Shown one piece after another: positions 6,926 through 12,883 of a DNA stretch of 12,883 bases. Where the stretch lies: contig CAKROW010000069.1 of assembly GCA_934373235.1 (NCBI GenBank), positions 1 to 12,883 of the forward strand, read 5' to 3'. Both the position numbers and the translations under genes were made by a program. The notes beneath the pieces were generated by a model, which ran no database searches, had not been told where the DNA came from, and worked only from the letters and a program-made list of their open reading frames with translations. How positions within the stretch are numbered: the stretch's first letter is position 1; each line of letters begins with the position of its first letter. Origin of the DNA: an uncultured Blautia sp. GTDB taxonomy: Bacteria; Bacillota; Clostridia; Lachnospirales; Lachnospiraceae.

Positions 6926-9193
6926 ATGGAGACATTAGAGAGACTTATTCTGGACATGTATAAAAAGGATGTACGTCAGTGTACAGACGAAGAGATCTAC
7001 AAGGCATTACTTGTATATACCAAGAATCAGCTTTTACAGAGAGGGTATCAGGAAGGCAAAAAGAAAATCTATTATATTTCCGCAGAGTTCCTGATCGGCA
7101 AGCTTCTTTCCAACAACCTGATCAATCTCGGAATCTATGAGGAAGTAAAACAACTTCTGGAAGAAGAAGGTAAATCTTTAGAGGTGTTGGAAGAGATAGA
7201 GCCGGAACCATCTCTGGGAAATGGCGGACTTGGACGTCTGGCAGCCTGCTTCCTGGATTCCATCGCAACATTAGGACTTCCGGGAGAGGGAATCGGACTG
7301 AACTATCACCTTGGACTTTTCAAACAGAAATTCAAAGATCATCTTCAGTATGAGACACCAAATCCGTGGATTGAGAAAGAAAGCTGGCTTACACCGGCAG
7401 GAATTTCTTATTATGTACCATTTAAAGGCTTCAAGCTGAAATCCTCACTTTATGACATCGATGTGGCAGGATATGAGAACAAGGCGATCAAGCTTCGTCT
7501 TTTTGATATTGATATTGCAGACGAGAGCATTGTAGGAGAGGGTATCTCTTTTAACAAAAAAGACCTGCTCCATAACCTGACACTGTTCCTCTACCCGGAT
7601 GACAGCGACGATGCAGGAAGAAAACTTCGTATCTATCAGCAGTATTTCATGGTAAGCAATGCCGCACAGTTGATCCTGGATGAGGCAGTGTCCAAAGGCT
7701 GCAATCTTCATGACCTGGCAGACTACGCTGTGATCCAGATCAATGACACACACCCCAGTATGGTGATTCCGGAGCTGATCCGTCTTCTTACTGAGAAGGG
7801 AATCGACTTTGATGAGGCATGTGATATTGTATCCCATGTATGCGCATACACCAACCACACCATCCTTGCAGAGGCTCTTGAGAAGTGGCCGATTGCATAC
7901 CTTGAGGAGGTTGTGCCACATCTTCTTCCTATCATCCGCAGACTGGACGAGAAGATCAAGGAGAAATACCATCAGGAGAATCTTGACATTATTGACGGAA
8001 ATAACCTGGTGCATATGGCTCATATGGATATCCATTACGGATTTTCCATCAATGGTGTTGCATCTCTCCATACAGATATCCTGAAAGAGACAGAGCTTCA
8101 TCAGTTCTACGAGATCTACCCGGATAAATTTAACAACAAGACTAATGGTATCACATTCAGAAGATGGCTTCTTCACTGCAATCATCCGCTGACAGAGTAT
8201 ATCACTTCCCTGATCGGAGAGGGATTCCGCAAGGATTCCTTTGAGCTTGAGAAGCTTCTTGAGTCCCGTGATTCCCAGGAAGTACGTGCAGCGATCCTTA
8301 AGATCAAACAGGATGCAAAGAAGAGATGTGCGGAATTTATCAAAGCGAACACAGGGGAGGAGATCAATACCCACAGTGTTTATGATATCCAGATCAAACG
8401 TCTCCATGAGTACAAACGCCAGCAGTTAAATGCTCTGTATATCATCGACCGTTACCTGAAGATCAAGGCAGGAGAGAAACCACAGCGCCCTGTAACCTTT
8501 ATTTTCGGAGCAAAGGCAGCACCTGCATATGTGATCGCCAAGGATATTATCCACCTGCTCCTGTGTCTCCAGGAACTTATCAACAATGACCCGGAGGTTT
8601 CCCAGTACATGAAGGTTGTCATGGTGGAAAACTATAACGTAAGTGCGGCAGAGAAGCTGATCCCTGCATGCGATATTTCCGAGCAGATTTCCCTTGCATC
8701 CAAGGAGGCAAGTGGTACCGGTAACATGAAGTTCATGCTTAACGGTGCTGTAACTCTTGGAACCATGGACGGTGCAAATGTGGAGATCAGCCAGCTTGTT
8801 GGTGAGGATAATATCTATATCTTCGGTGAGTCCAGTGAGCAGGTTATCAAACACTATGAGAAGGCAGACTACAGCTCCAGATCCTTCTACGAAAAAGATG
8901 AGAGGATCCGCCGTGCAGTAGACTTTATCATTGGAAAAGAGCTCCTTTCCATCGGAAGTGAAGAACATCTGAAGAGACTTCACCATGAGATCGTAAATAA
9001 AGACTGGTTTATGACTCTCCTTGACTTTGAGGATTATGCAAAGGTTAAAGACCAGGCACTGTCCGATTATGAGGATAGAAACGAATGGGCAGAGAAGATG
9101 CTTGTAAACATTGCAAAAGCAGGATATTTCTCCTCAGACAGAACTATTGAGGAGTACAACAGAGACATCTGGCATCTGACACCGGCGAAATAA
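6926..9193 (+). CDS. glgP: Glycogen/maltodextrin phosphorylase (GT35)
   Basis: The enzyme releases glucose-1-phosphate from the non-reducing ends of alpha-1,4-glucans using phosphate and pyridoxal phosphate, in the cytoplasm. At 755 residues it is a compact bacterial form without the N-terminal phosphorylation region of animal enzymes. Conserved segments are ISAEFLIGKLL (51-61), LGNGGLGRLAACFLDS (97-112), QINDTHPSMVIPEL, NGITFRRWL, QIKRLHEYKRQ, and ASGTGNMKFMLNG, in which Lys602 is the pyridoxal phosphate lysine. The ATG follows AAGGAG about 7 nt upstream. It lies 121 bp after the AraC-family gene and ends before a strong terminator. I see no clear promoter in the gap, so it may share a transcript with the regulator. 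glgP and malP cannot be separated by sequence alone. Confidence 0.95.
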   Translation: METLERLILDMYKKDVRQCTDEEIYKALLVYTKNQLLQRGYQEGKKKIYYISAEFLIGKLLSNNLINLGIYEEVKQLLEEEGKSLEVLEEIEPEPSLGNGGLGRLAACFLDSIATLGLPGEGIGLNYHLGLFKQKFKDHLQYETPNPWIEKESWLTPAGISYYVPFKGFKLKSSLYDIDVAGYENKAIKLRLFDIDIADESIVGEGISFNKKDLLHNLTLFLYPDDSDDAGRKLRIYQQYFMVSNAAQLILDEAVSKGCNLHDLADYAVIQINDTHPSMVIPELIRLLTEKGIDFDEACDIVSHVCAYTNHTILAEALEKWPIAYLEEVVPHLLPIIRRLDEKIKEKYHQENLDIIDGNNLVHMAHMDIHYGFSINGVASLHTDILKETELHQFYEIYPDKFNNKTNGITFRRWLLHCNHPLTEYITSLIGEGFRKDSFELEKLLESRDSQEVRAAILKIKQDAKKRCAEFIKANTGEEINTHSVYDIQIKRLHEYKRQQLNALYIIDRYLKIKAGEKPQRPVTFIFGAKAAPAYVIAKDIIHLLLCLQELINNDPEVSQYMKVVMVENYNVSAAEKLIPACDISEQISLASKEASGTGNMKFMLNGAVTLGTMDGANVEISQLVGEDNIYIFGESSEQVIKHYEKADYSSRSFYEKDERIRRAVDFIIGKELLSIGSEEHLKRLHHEIVNKDWFMTLLDFEDYAKVKDQALSDYEDRNEWAEKMLVNIAKAGYFSSDRTIEEYNRDIWHLTPAK

Positions 9194-9221
9194 TTTTCCG
9201 GCATAAGAACTGCAAATAAAA

Positions 9222-9268
9222 AAGAGCACCGGCTCCCACTGAGACATCAGATGGGTGGCCGGTGTTTT
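9222..9268. terminator. Bidirectional intrinsic terminator between glgP and nudC
   Basis: CACCGGC (9227-9233) pairs with GCCGGTG (9258-9264). The stem continues with a T-G pair, three C-G pairs past a one-base bulge, and A9238-T9252. An A run precedes it (9218-9223) and TTTT follows it (9264-9268 region), so a T tract follows the stem on both strands. It fits termination of rightward glgP and leftward nudC. Confidence 0.8.
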
Positions 9269-9342
9269 AGCGTGGTGCGAAGCAGGGATGTCCGCTTTAC
9301 AGTCCACTTATCATATGGCAGAAAATATGGTGGTACAGCTTC

Positions 9343-10179
9343 TTACTGAAGTCCGTGCTTAAAAGCCATCATCATTTCCTTGGTCAGGCTGATGTTATCT
9401 CCCTCGTCCGGAATATCCTCACGATTGAACCAGGAAGCCATGGACAGCTCATTGTGATCAACAGTCAGGGTATCATCTCCATCCAGATCACAGTAAAAAC
9501 CAAAGAGCAGGGTGCCGGAAAATGACCAGGGCTGACTCTTGTAATAGCGGAGATTTTTGACTTTGACACCAATTTCCTCCATGACTTCGCGGTGAACGGT
9601 TTCCTCGATAGTTTCACCGATCTCTGCAAAACCTGCGATCATGGCATAGCGTGTATGATGCCGTCCTTCGTATTTGGAAAGGATCAGCTTGTCACCATTG
9701 GTGACACCTACGATCACTGCAGGGGAAAGCACCGGATATTCTCCGTTTCCGCAGGCAGGACAGATCATCTTACGTTCATGTTTGTCGTGAACCATAGGTT
9801 TGCCGCAGCAACCGCAGAAACGACGTTTGCTGTACCACTGGAAAAGCTGATATCCGGTGATTCCTGCAAAGGCAAGGTACTGAGGTTCTGCTGTACGTAA
9901 CACACGGTTGATCTCAAACCGGTATTCCGGAAGCAGGCTGGTATCAAGATCCGGAATCAGATAAAAATGTTCCGCGTCAACAGAAAAGAGATAGATATAA
10001 TTCTCGTAAAGCTTGTCAAGCTTCCCCTCAAGCTCACCAAATGAAGGGAGAGTCATGGTATTGCCGTCTTTTTTCATAAGGATCTTATTGTCTTCATAGG
10101 CAAGAATGTGGCTGTCTTTATCCGGAGCAACCGGGTTGTATTCGTTGTGATAGGTATGTGGTGCAATATCCTGGATCAT
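9343..10179 (-). CDS. nudC: NAD(H) pyrophosphatase / RNA NAD-decapping-type Nudix hydrolase
   Basis: The enzyme cleaves NADH to NMNH and AMP, and members of this family also remove NAD caps from RNA 5' ends. The 278 residues show the complete NudC layout: an N-terminal domain, a zinc ribbon with Cys122, Cys125, Cys140 and Cys143, the Nudix box GX5EX7REVMEEIGV at 183-205 (metal-binding Glu in REVMEE), and the family-specific SQPWSF motif (215-220) followed by LLFGF. The ATG at 10179 follows AAAGGA (10187-10192) at 7 nt. The gene is convergent with glgP and divergent from the TraX-family gene, so it is its own transcription unit. All key residues are present. Confidence 0.93.
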   Translation of the reverse strand: MIQDIAPHTYHNEYNPVAPDKDSHILAYEDNKILMKKDGNTMTLPSFGELEGKLDKLYENYIYLFSVDAEHFYLIPDLDTSLLPEYRFEINRVLRTAEPQYLAFAGITGYQLFQWYSKRRFCGCCGKPMVHDKHERKMICPACGNGEYPVLSPAVIVGVTNGDKLILSKYEGRHHTRYAMIAGFAEIGETIEETVHREVMEEIGVKVKNLRYYKSQPWSFSGTLLFGFYCDLDGDDTLTVDHNELSMASWFNREDIPDEGDNISLTKEMMMAFKHGLQ

Positions 10180-10206
10180 GATAAATTCCTTTCGCTTGAT
10201 TTATAG

Positions 10207-10234
10207 TTGAAATACAGTATTTTTACAGTATAAG
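10207..10234 (+). promoter_or_regulatory. Candidate promoter in the nudC/traX gap
   Basis: TTGAAA (10207-10212) and TATAAG (10229-10234) are separated by 16 bp on the plus strand. Two ACAGTAT copies 11 bp apart fill the spacer. It would give a leader of about 105 nt before the TraX-family gene. The extended -10 site nearer the gene is an alternative. Confidence 0.35.
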
Positions 10235-10364
10235 CTTACCTTGGGAAAAAGGCAACACTGCTTTTGACCGGGTTTGGTGCGGAACAGTATTTTCAGAGGG
10301 AATATTTCATGGTATGATAAGAAAGACGGAAAAGAAAGGAGGTCCCCATGACCCGCGACAGTAT
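10214..10364 (+). repeat. Four ACAGTAT copies around the nudC/traX divergent promoter region
   Basis: ACAGTAT occurs at 10214-10220, 10225-10231, 10284-10290 and 10358-10364, all in the same orientation. The first two are 11 bp apart (about one helical turn) and are each preceded by T, giving TACAGTAT. The third overlaps the -35 of the extended -10 candidate. The fourth lies in codons 4-6 of the TraX-family gene. They may be operator half-sites of an unknown regulator, or a chance of AT-rich sequence. Confidence 0.4.
10290..10318 (+). promoter_or_regulatory. Candidate extended -10 promoter for the TraX-family gene
   Basis: TTTTCA (10290-10295), a 17-bp spacer, and TATGAT (10313-10318) preceded by TGG form a TGn-extended -10 site. 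Transcription would start near 10325, just before AAAGGAGG. Confidence 0.4.
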
Positions 10365-11049
10365 TAAATACATAGCAATCTTTACCATGCTGCTCAATCA
10401 CATAGCAAATGTGTTTCTCACACCGGATACCATTCTCTACGAGGTTCTGGTGGACATAGGTTATTTTACTGCCATCACCATGTGCTACTTTCTGGTTGAG
10501 GGATTTTATTATACACATTCCAGAAAAAAATACGGACAGAGGCTGCTGATCTTTGCAGCCATATCCCAGATCCCCTATATGCTGGCAATCGGATTTGAAC
10601 AGATGAATATGATCTTTACACTGTTTCTCTGTTTTATGATCCTGGTGATCCAGGAAAATATGAAGACAAGTGTATGGCGCATTCCACTGATCGTTGTTCT
10701 TATACTGATATCTGTTTTTTCGGACTGGGCGCTTCTGGCGCCGGTTTTTACGGTCTGGTTCCAGAGTGCAAAAGGAGAACGAAAAAAAGTAATACATGCG
10801 TACGGTATCGGTGCGGCACTTTTTGTTGTTTTTAACTACAGTTCTTATGCGGAAACCCTGCCTCCTGCCCAGGCACTGGTCCATGCATTGCTTTCCGGAC
10901 TGGGAATTGTGGTCTCAGGAATTGTGATACTTTGCTTTTATAACGGAAAGAAATCCAAACATGCGGGAAAATTTTCCAAATGGTTTTTCTATATCTTTTA
11001 TCCTGCCCATTTGTTGATATTGGGGATGATACGGCTGGTCATTATGTGA
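10348..11049 (+). CDS. TraX-family integral membrane protein (acyltransferase-like)
   Basis: The 233-residue protein is mostly hydrophobic, with about seven or eight membrane segments (roughly 6-24, 35-53, 65-82, 84-102, 110-137, 149-163, 175-197, 211-231). Family marks are the N-terminal IKYIAIFTMLLNHIANVF with His18, FLVEGFYYTHSRKKY with Glu51 after the second helix, and the C-terminal FFYIFYPAHLLIL. TraX of the F plasmid acetylates pilin, but chromosomal copies in Firmicutes have no conjugation genes nearby and probably modify another surface molecule. No transfer genes are seen here. The ATG follows AAAGGAGG at 5 nt, a near-perfect ribosome binding site. Its stop codon TGA is inside a terminator hairpin, just ahead of a group II intron. 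Confidence 0.85.
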   Translation: MTRDSIKYIAIFTMLLNHIANVFLTPDTILYEVLVDIGYFTAITMCYFLVEGFYYTHSRKKYGQRLLIFAAISQIPYMLAIGFEQMNMIFTLFLCFMILVIQENMKTSVWRIPLIVVLILISVFSDWALLAPVFTVWFQSAKGERKKVIHAYGIGAALFVVFNYSSYAETLPPAQALVHALLSGLGIVVSGIVILCFYNGKKSKHAGKFSKWFFYIFYPAHLLILGMIRLVIM

Positions 11050-11069
11050 CACAGCCGTATTATTAGTTT
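11029..11069 (+). terminator. Terminator hairpin overlapping the traX stop codon, with intron 3' of it
   Basis: ATACGGCTG (11029-11037) pairs with CAGCCGTAT (11052-11060), and inside it GTCA (11038-11041) pairs with TGAC (11047-11050), leaving a single bulged A and a 5-nt loop. The T-rich tail TATTAGTTT (11061-11069) ends where the intron seems to begin. The TGA stop (11047-11049) lies in the stem. Confidence 0.7.
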
Positions 11070-11500
11070 GCGCGCCATGGGCGCGCTCTAACGGGTGAAA
11101 GTCCCGAACACGCCTAGGCGACAAGGAAGTGTATAGCTGAACAGCAAGGGTGTCTATCGTAAGGTAGAATCTGAAGGAAGCTGTAAGCAAACTCTTGGTC
11201 CGACGGACAGAAATCACATATGAGGCTAGGTTCCGCTTGGTAAGTCTGCTAAATAAGACAAAGCCGTAAAGTTGCCGTTTGTAGGAACCGAGTAAATGTG
11301 GCGGATATATGAGAGGAAAGAGCGTGCACCTTAAGCGTGGAGGTCTCACAGAGGTTTCATTAGCCTAGTAACAACGAACTGTGAGAAGTCAGCCGAGCCC
11401 ATAGTAGCGAAGAAGTCTCTGTAATGGAGATGGAGCGAAGGGGCGAACAATCAATAAGTTTGAGTATGTCTCGTATTGCAGAAATGACAACATCTGCCGT
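11070..11500 (+). ncRNA. Group II intron ribozyme, domains I-III (5' portion)
   Basis: This stretch has no gene but reads as folded RNA. GCGCGCC (11070-11076) pairs with GGCGCGC (11080-11086), and CGGG (11092-11095) pairs with CCCG (11103-11106). Segments like GAAGGAAGCTG and GTCCGACGGACAG, the latter around the candidate EBS1, are typical of domain I in these introns. I did not fold the whole region, so the subdomain limits are not assigned. Confidence 0.7.
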
Positions 11501-11539
11501 AACCAATCGGGAAAAGGGTGGTCAAATCAAGCGAGACGG

Positions 11540-11545
11540 AAAGGA
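11540..11545 (+). promoter_or_regulatory. Ribosome binding site fixing the maturase start
   Basis: AAAGGA is 8 nt before the ATG at 11554. The frame is open to a GTG at 11518, but the ATG has the better site and begins with MDTSSLMKQILSSDNLNRAY, the usual N-terminal pattern. Confidence 0.65.
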
Positions 11546-11553
11546 AAGAACGC

Positions 11554-12837
11554 ATGGACACAAGTAGTCTAATGAAGCAGATACTATCCAGCGATAATCT
11601 CAACAGAGCATATCTGCAAGTCGTACGAAATAAAGGTGCCGAGGGAGTGGACGGAATGAAGTACACAGAACTTAAAGAACATCTTGTAAAGGACGGCGAA
11701 ATTATCAAGGGACAGTTGAGGACAAGAAAATATAAACCTCAACCAGTACGAAGAGTGGAGATACCAAAGCCAGACGGTGGTGTCAGAAACCTGGGAGTAC
11801 CAACAGTAACAGACAGATTCATACAACAAGCCATTGCACAGGTTTTAACACCAATCTATGAGGAACAGTTCCATGACCATAGCTACGGATTCAGACCGAA
11901 TAGATGTGCACAGCAAGCAATCCTAACAGCACTTGATATGATGAATGATGGTAATGACTGGATTGTAGACATTGACTTGGAAAAGTTCTTTGACACAGTA
12001 AATCATGATAAGTTGATGACTATTATTGGTAGAACGATTAAAGATGGAGATGTCATCTCTATTGTTAGGAAATACCTAGTCAGCGGAATCATGATAGATG
12101 ATGAGTATGAGGACTCTATTGTGGGAACACCGCAAGGAGGAAACCTTTCGCCGCTACTGGCAAACATCATGTTGAACGAACTGGATAAGGAAATGGAAAA
12201 GAGAGGGCTTAATTTTGTACGATATGCGGATGACTGTATTATCATGGTTGGAAGTGAAATGTCTGCAAACAGAGTTATGAGAAATATCTCACGATTCATC
12301 GAAGAGAAACTAGGGTTCAAAGTCAACATGACTAAGAGCAAAGTAGATAGACCAAGTGGACTTAAATACCTTGGGTTTGGATTCTACTTTGATTCAAGAG
12401 CACATCAGTTTAAGGCAAAACCGCATGCAAAATCAATAGCGAAGTTTAAGAAGAGAATGAAAGGACTCACCTGTCGTAGTTGGGGTGTCAGCAACAGCTA
12501 TAAGGTAGAGAAGCTCAATCAGCTTATCCGAGGTTGGATAAACTACTTCAAGATAGGTAGTATGAAAATCTTATGTGCGAAATTAGATGCAAATATTCGG
12601 TATAGACTTCGTATGTGCATATGGAAACACTGGAAAACTCCGCAGAATCGTGCAAAGAATTTGATGAAGCTTGGAATTGACAGGATTACAGCATACAAAG
12701 TTGGTTATTGTTCAAGAGCCTATGCTCATGTATGTAGCTGTGGTGCTGTAAATATAGCAATAACAAACAAGAGATTAGCCTCATTTGGACTAATCTCAAT
12801 GTTAGATTATTACACTGAAAGGTGTGTTACATGTTAA
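11554..12837 (+). CDS. ltrA: Group II intron reverse transcriptase/maturase
   Basis: The protein helps the intron RNA fold and splice, and copies it into DNA during insertion. The 427 residues carry the reverse-transcriptase blocks in order: NKGAEGVDGM, RRVEIPKPDGGVRNLGVPTV, SYGFRPNRCAQQA, WIVDIDLEKFFD (catalytic Asp139), GTPQGGNLSPLLANIML and RYADDC (catalytic Asp226 and Asp227 in YADD, 224-227). The X/maturase domain follows from about 288, with LNQLIRGWINYFKIG. No HNH endonuclease domain is present at the C-terminus, which ends LDYYTERCVTC. The text resembles the class C enzyme from Geobacillus (GsI-IIC), which fits the terminator-side insertion. All catalytic residues are present, so the protein could be active even if this intron's RNA is damaged. 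Confidence 0.95.
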   Translation: MDTSSLMKQILSSDNLNRAYLQVVRNKGAEGVDGMKYTELKEHLVKDGEIIKGQLRTRKYKPQPVRRVEIPKPDGGVRNLGVPTVTDRFIQQAIAQVLTPIYEEQFHDHSYGFRPNRCAQQAILTALDMMNDGNDWIVDIDLEKFFDTVNHDKLMTIIGRTIKDGDVISIVRKYLVSGIMIDDEYEDSIVGTPQGGNLSPLLANIMLNELDKEMEKRGLNFVRYADDCIIMVGSEMSANRVMRNISRFIEEKLGFKVNMTKSKVDRPSGLKYLGFGFYFDSRAHQFKAKPHAKSIAKFKKRMKGLTCRSWGVSNSYKVEKLNQLIRGWINYFKIGSMKILCAKLDANIRYRLRMCIWKHWKTPQNRAKNLMKLGIDRITAYKVGYCSRAYAHVCSCGAVNIAITNKRLASFGLISMLDYYTERCVTC

Positions 12838-12845
12838 GTTGATTG

Positions 12846-12883
12846 AACCGCCGTGTACCGAACGGTACGCCAGACTGTCTAAC
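12846..12883 (+). ncRNA. Group II intron domain V, incomplete or disrupted
   Basis: ACCGCCGTG (12847-12855), TACC (12856-12859), loop GAAC, GGTA (12864-12867) and the two-base CG bulge (12868-12869) are as expected for the catalytic domain V hairpin. After C12870 the returning strand should be close to ACGGTGGT to pair with ACCGCCGT, but the sequence reads CAGACTGTCTAAC to the end of the window. Only one base pair of the lower stem can form. Confidence 0.7.

Larger units (their letters stand above)
11070..12883 (+). mobile_element. Group II intron, probably IIC-like, 3' end at the window edge
   Basis: The element has a structured 5' part (11070 to about 11500), a maturase gene (11554-12837) and the 5' strand of a domain V (from 12846). 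Its placement 9 nt after a terminator hairpin is the known target preference of group IIC introns. The first bases are GCGCGCC, where the family expects GUGYG. AGTTT just before the junction (11065-11069) can pair with AAACT at 11189-11193, a candidate IBS1/EBS1 pair. The 3' boundary is not in the window, or is disrupted. Confidence 0.8.

Noticed and set aside
7445..8407. 320-codon minus-strand open frame
   Set aside because: It is antisense to glycogen phosphorylase, is rich in Cys, His and Ile in a pattern typical of shadow frames, and has no recognisable domain.
8426..8986. 186-codon minus-strand open frame
   Set aside because: Antisense to the pyridoxal-phosphate half of glycogen phosphorylase; no motif.
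10201..10884. 227-codon minus-strand open frame
   Set aside because: Antisense to the TraX-family gene and across its promoter region. The translation is His, Lys and Cys rich, with no domain.
10348..11049. TraX as evidence for a conjugative element
   Set aside because: No relaxase, coupling protein, pilus or integrase gene is present in the window, and TraX-like genes are common on Firmicute chromosomes.
11554..12837. Diversity-generating retroelement or CRISPR/defence reverse transcriptase
   Set aside because: There is a typical maturase X domain, flanking group II ribozyme sequence and no template/variable repeat pair, so it is an ordinary intron-encoded protein.

Overview
The window looks like a chromosomal stretch from a gut Firmicute, most likely Lachnospiraceae (Blautia, Dorea or Ruminococcus-like). 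This is inferred from moderate GC with AGGAGG-type ribosome binding sites, an iron alcohol dehydrogenase, a Hanks-type kinase with an N-terminal zinc ribbon, a compact glycogen phosphorylase and a group II intron of a type common in that family. No rRNA, tRNA or other phylogenetic marker is present, so the genus stays open.

Layout. Positions 1-397 hold the tail of an unidentified reading frame, decayed-looking coding sequence, and a terminator of the leftward genes embedded in a larger competing structure. Positions 398-3120 hold two leftward genes, an iron-dependent alcohol dehydrogenase followed by an NAD(P)-dependent aldehyde dehydrogenase, behind a good sigma-A-type promoter (3159-3186). 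They would interconvert alcohol, aldehyde and acid. Positions 3290-9193 hold three rightward genes: a membrane Ser/Thr kinase whose outside part is a type I sugar-binding-protein fold, an AraC-family regulator, and glycogen/maltodextrin phosphorylase. A bidirectional terminator (9222-9268) separates these from a leftward NudC-type NAD(H) pyrophosphatase (9343-10179). Divergent from nudC is a TraX-family membrane acyltransferase (10348-11049). Its stop codon lies inside a terminator hairpin, and a group II intron begins 9 nt beyond that hairpin and runs to the window end.

The most interesting item is the kinase. Its architecture is zinc ribbon, kinase, one membrane helix, Thr-Pro linker, then a type I periplasmic-binding-protein domain. 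It reads as a single-chain receptor kinase in which a sugar-binding-type sensor occupies the place of the PASTA repeats of PrkC-like kinases. Its neighbours, a cupin-AraC regulator and a glycogen-degrading enzyme, make a link between extracellular ligand sensing and carbohydrate reserves plausible, but that link is inference.

Other points worth checking are the terminator/antiterminator-like structure at 254-338, four copies of ACAGTAT between nudC and traX, a GCGCG intron start with a matching change in the opposite stem arm, and an intron domain V whose 3' strand does not match its 5' strand at the window edge.
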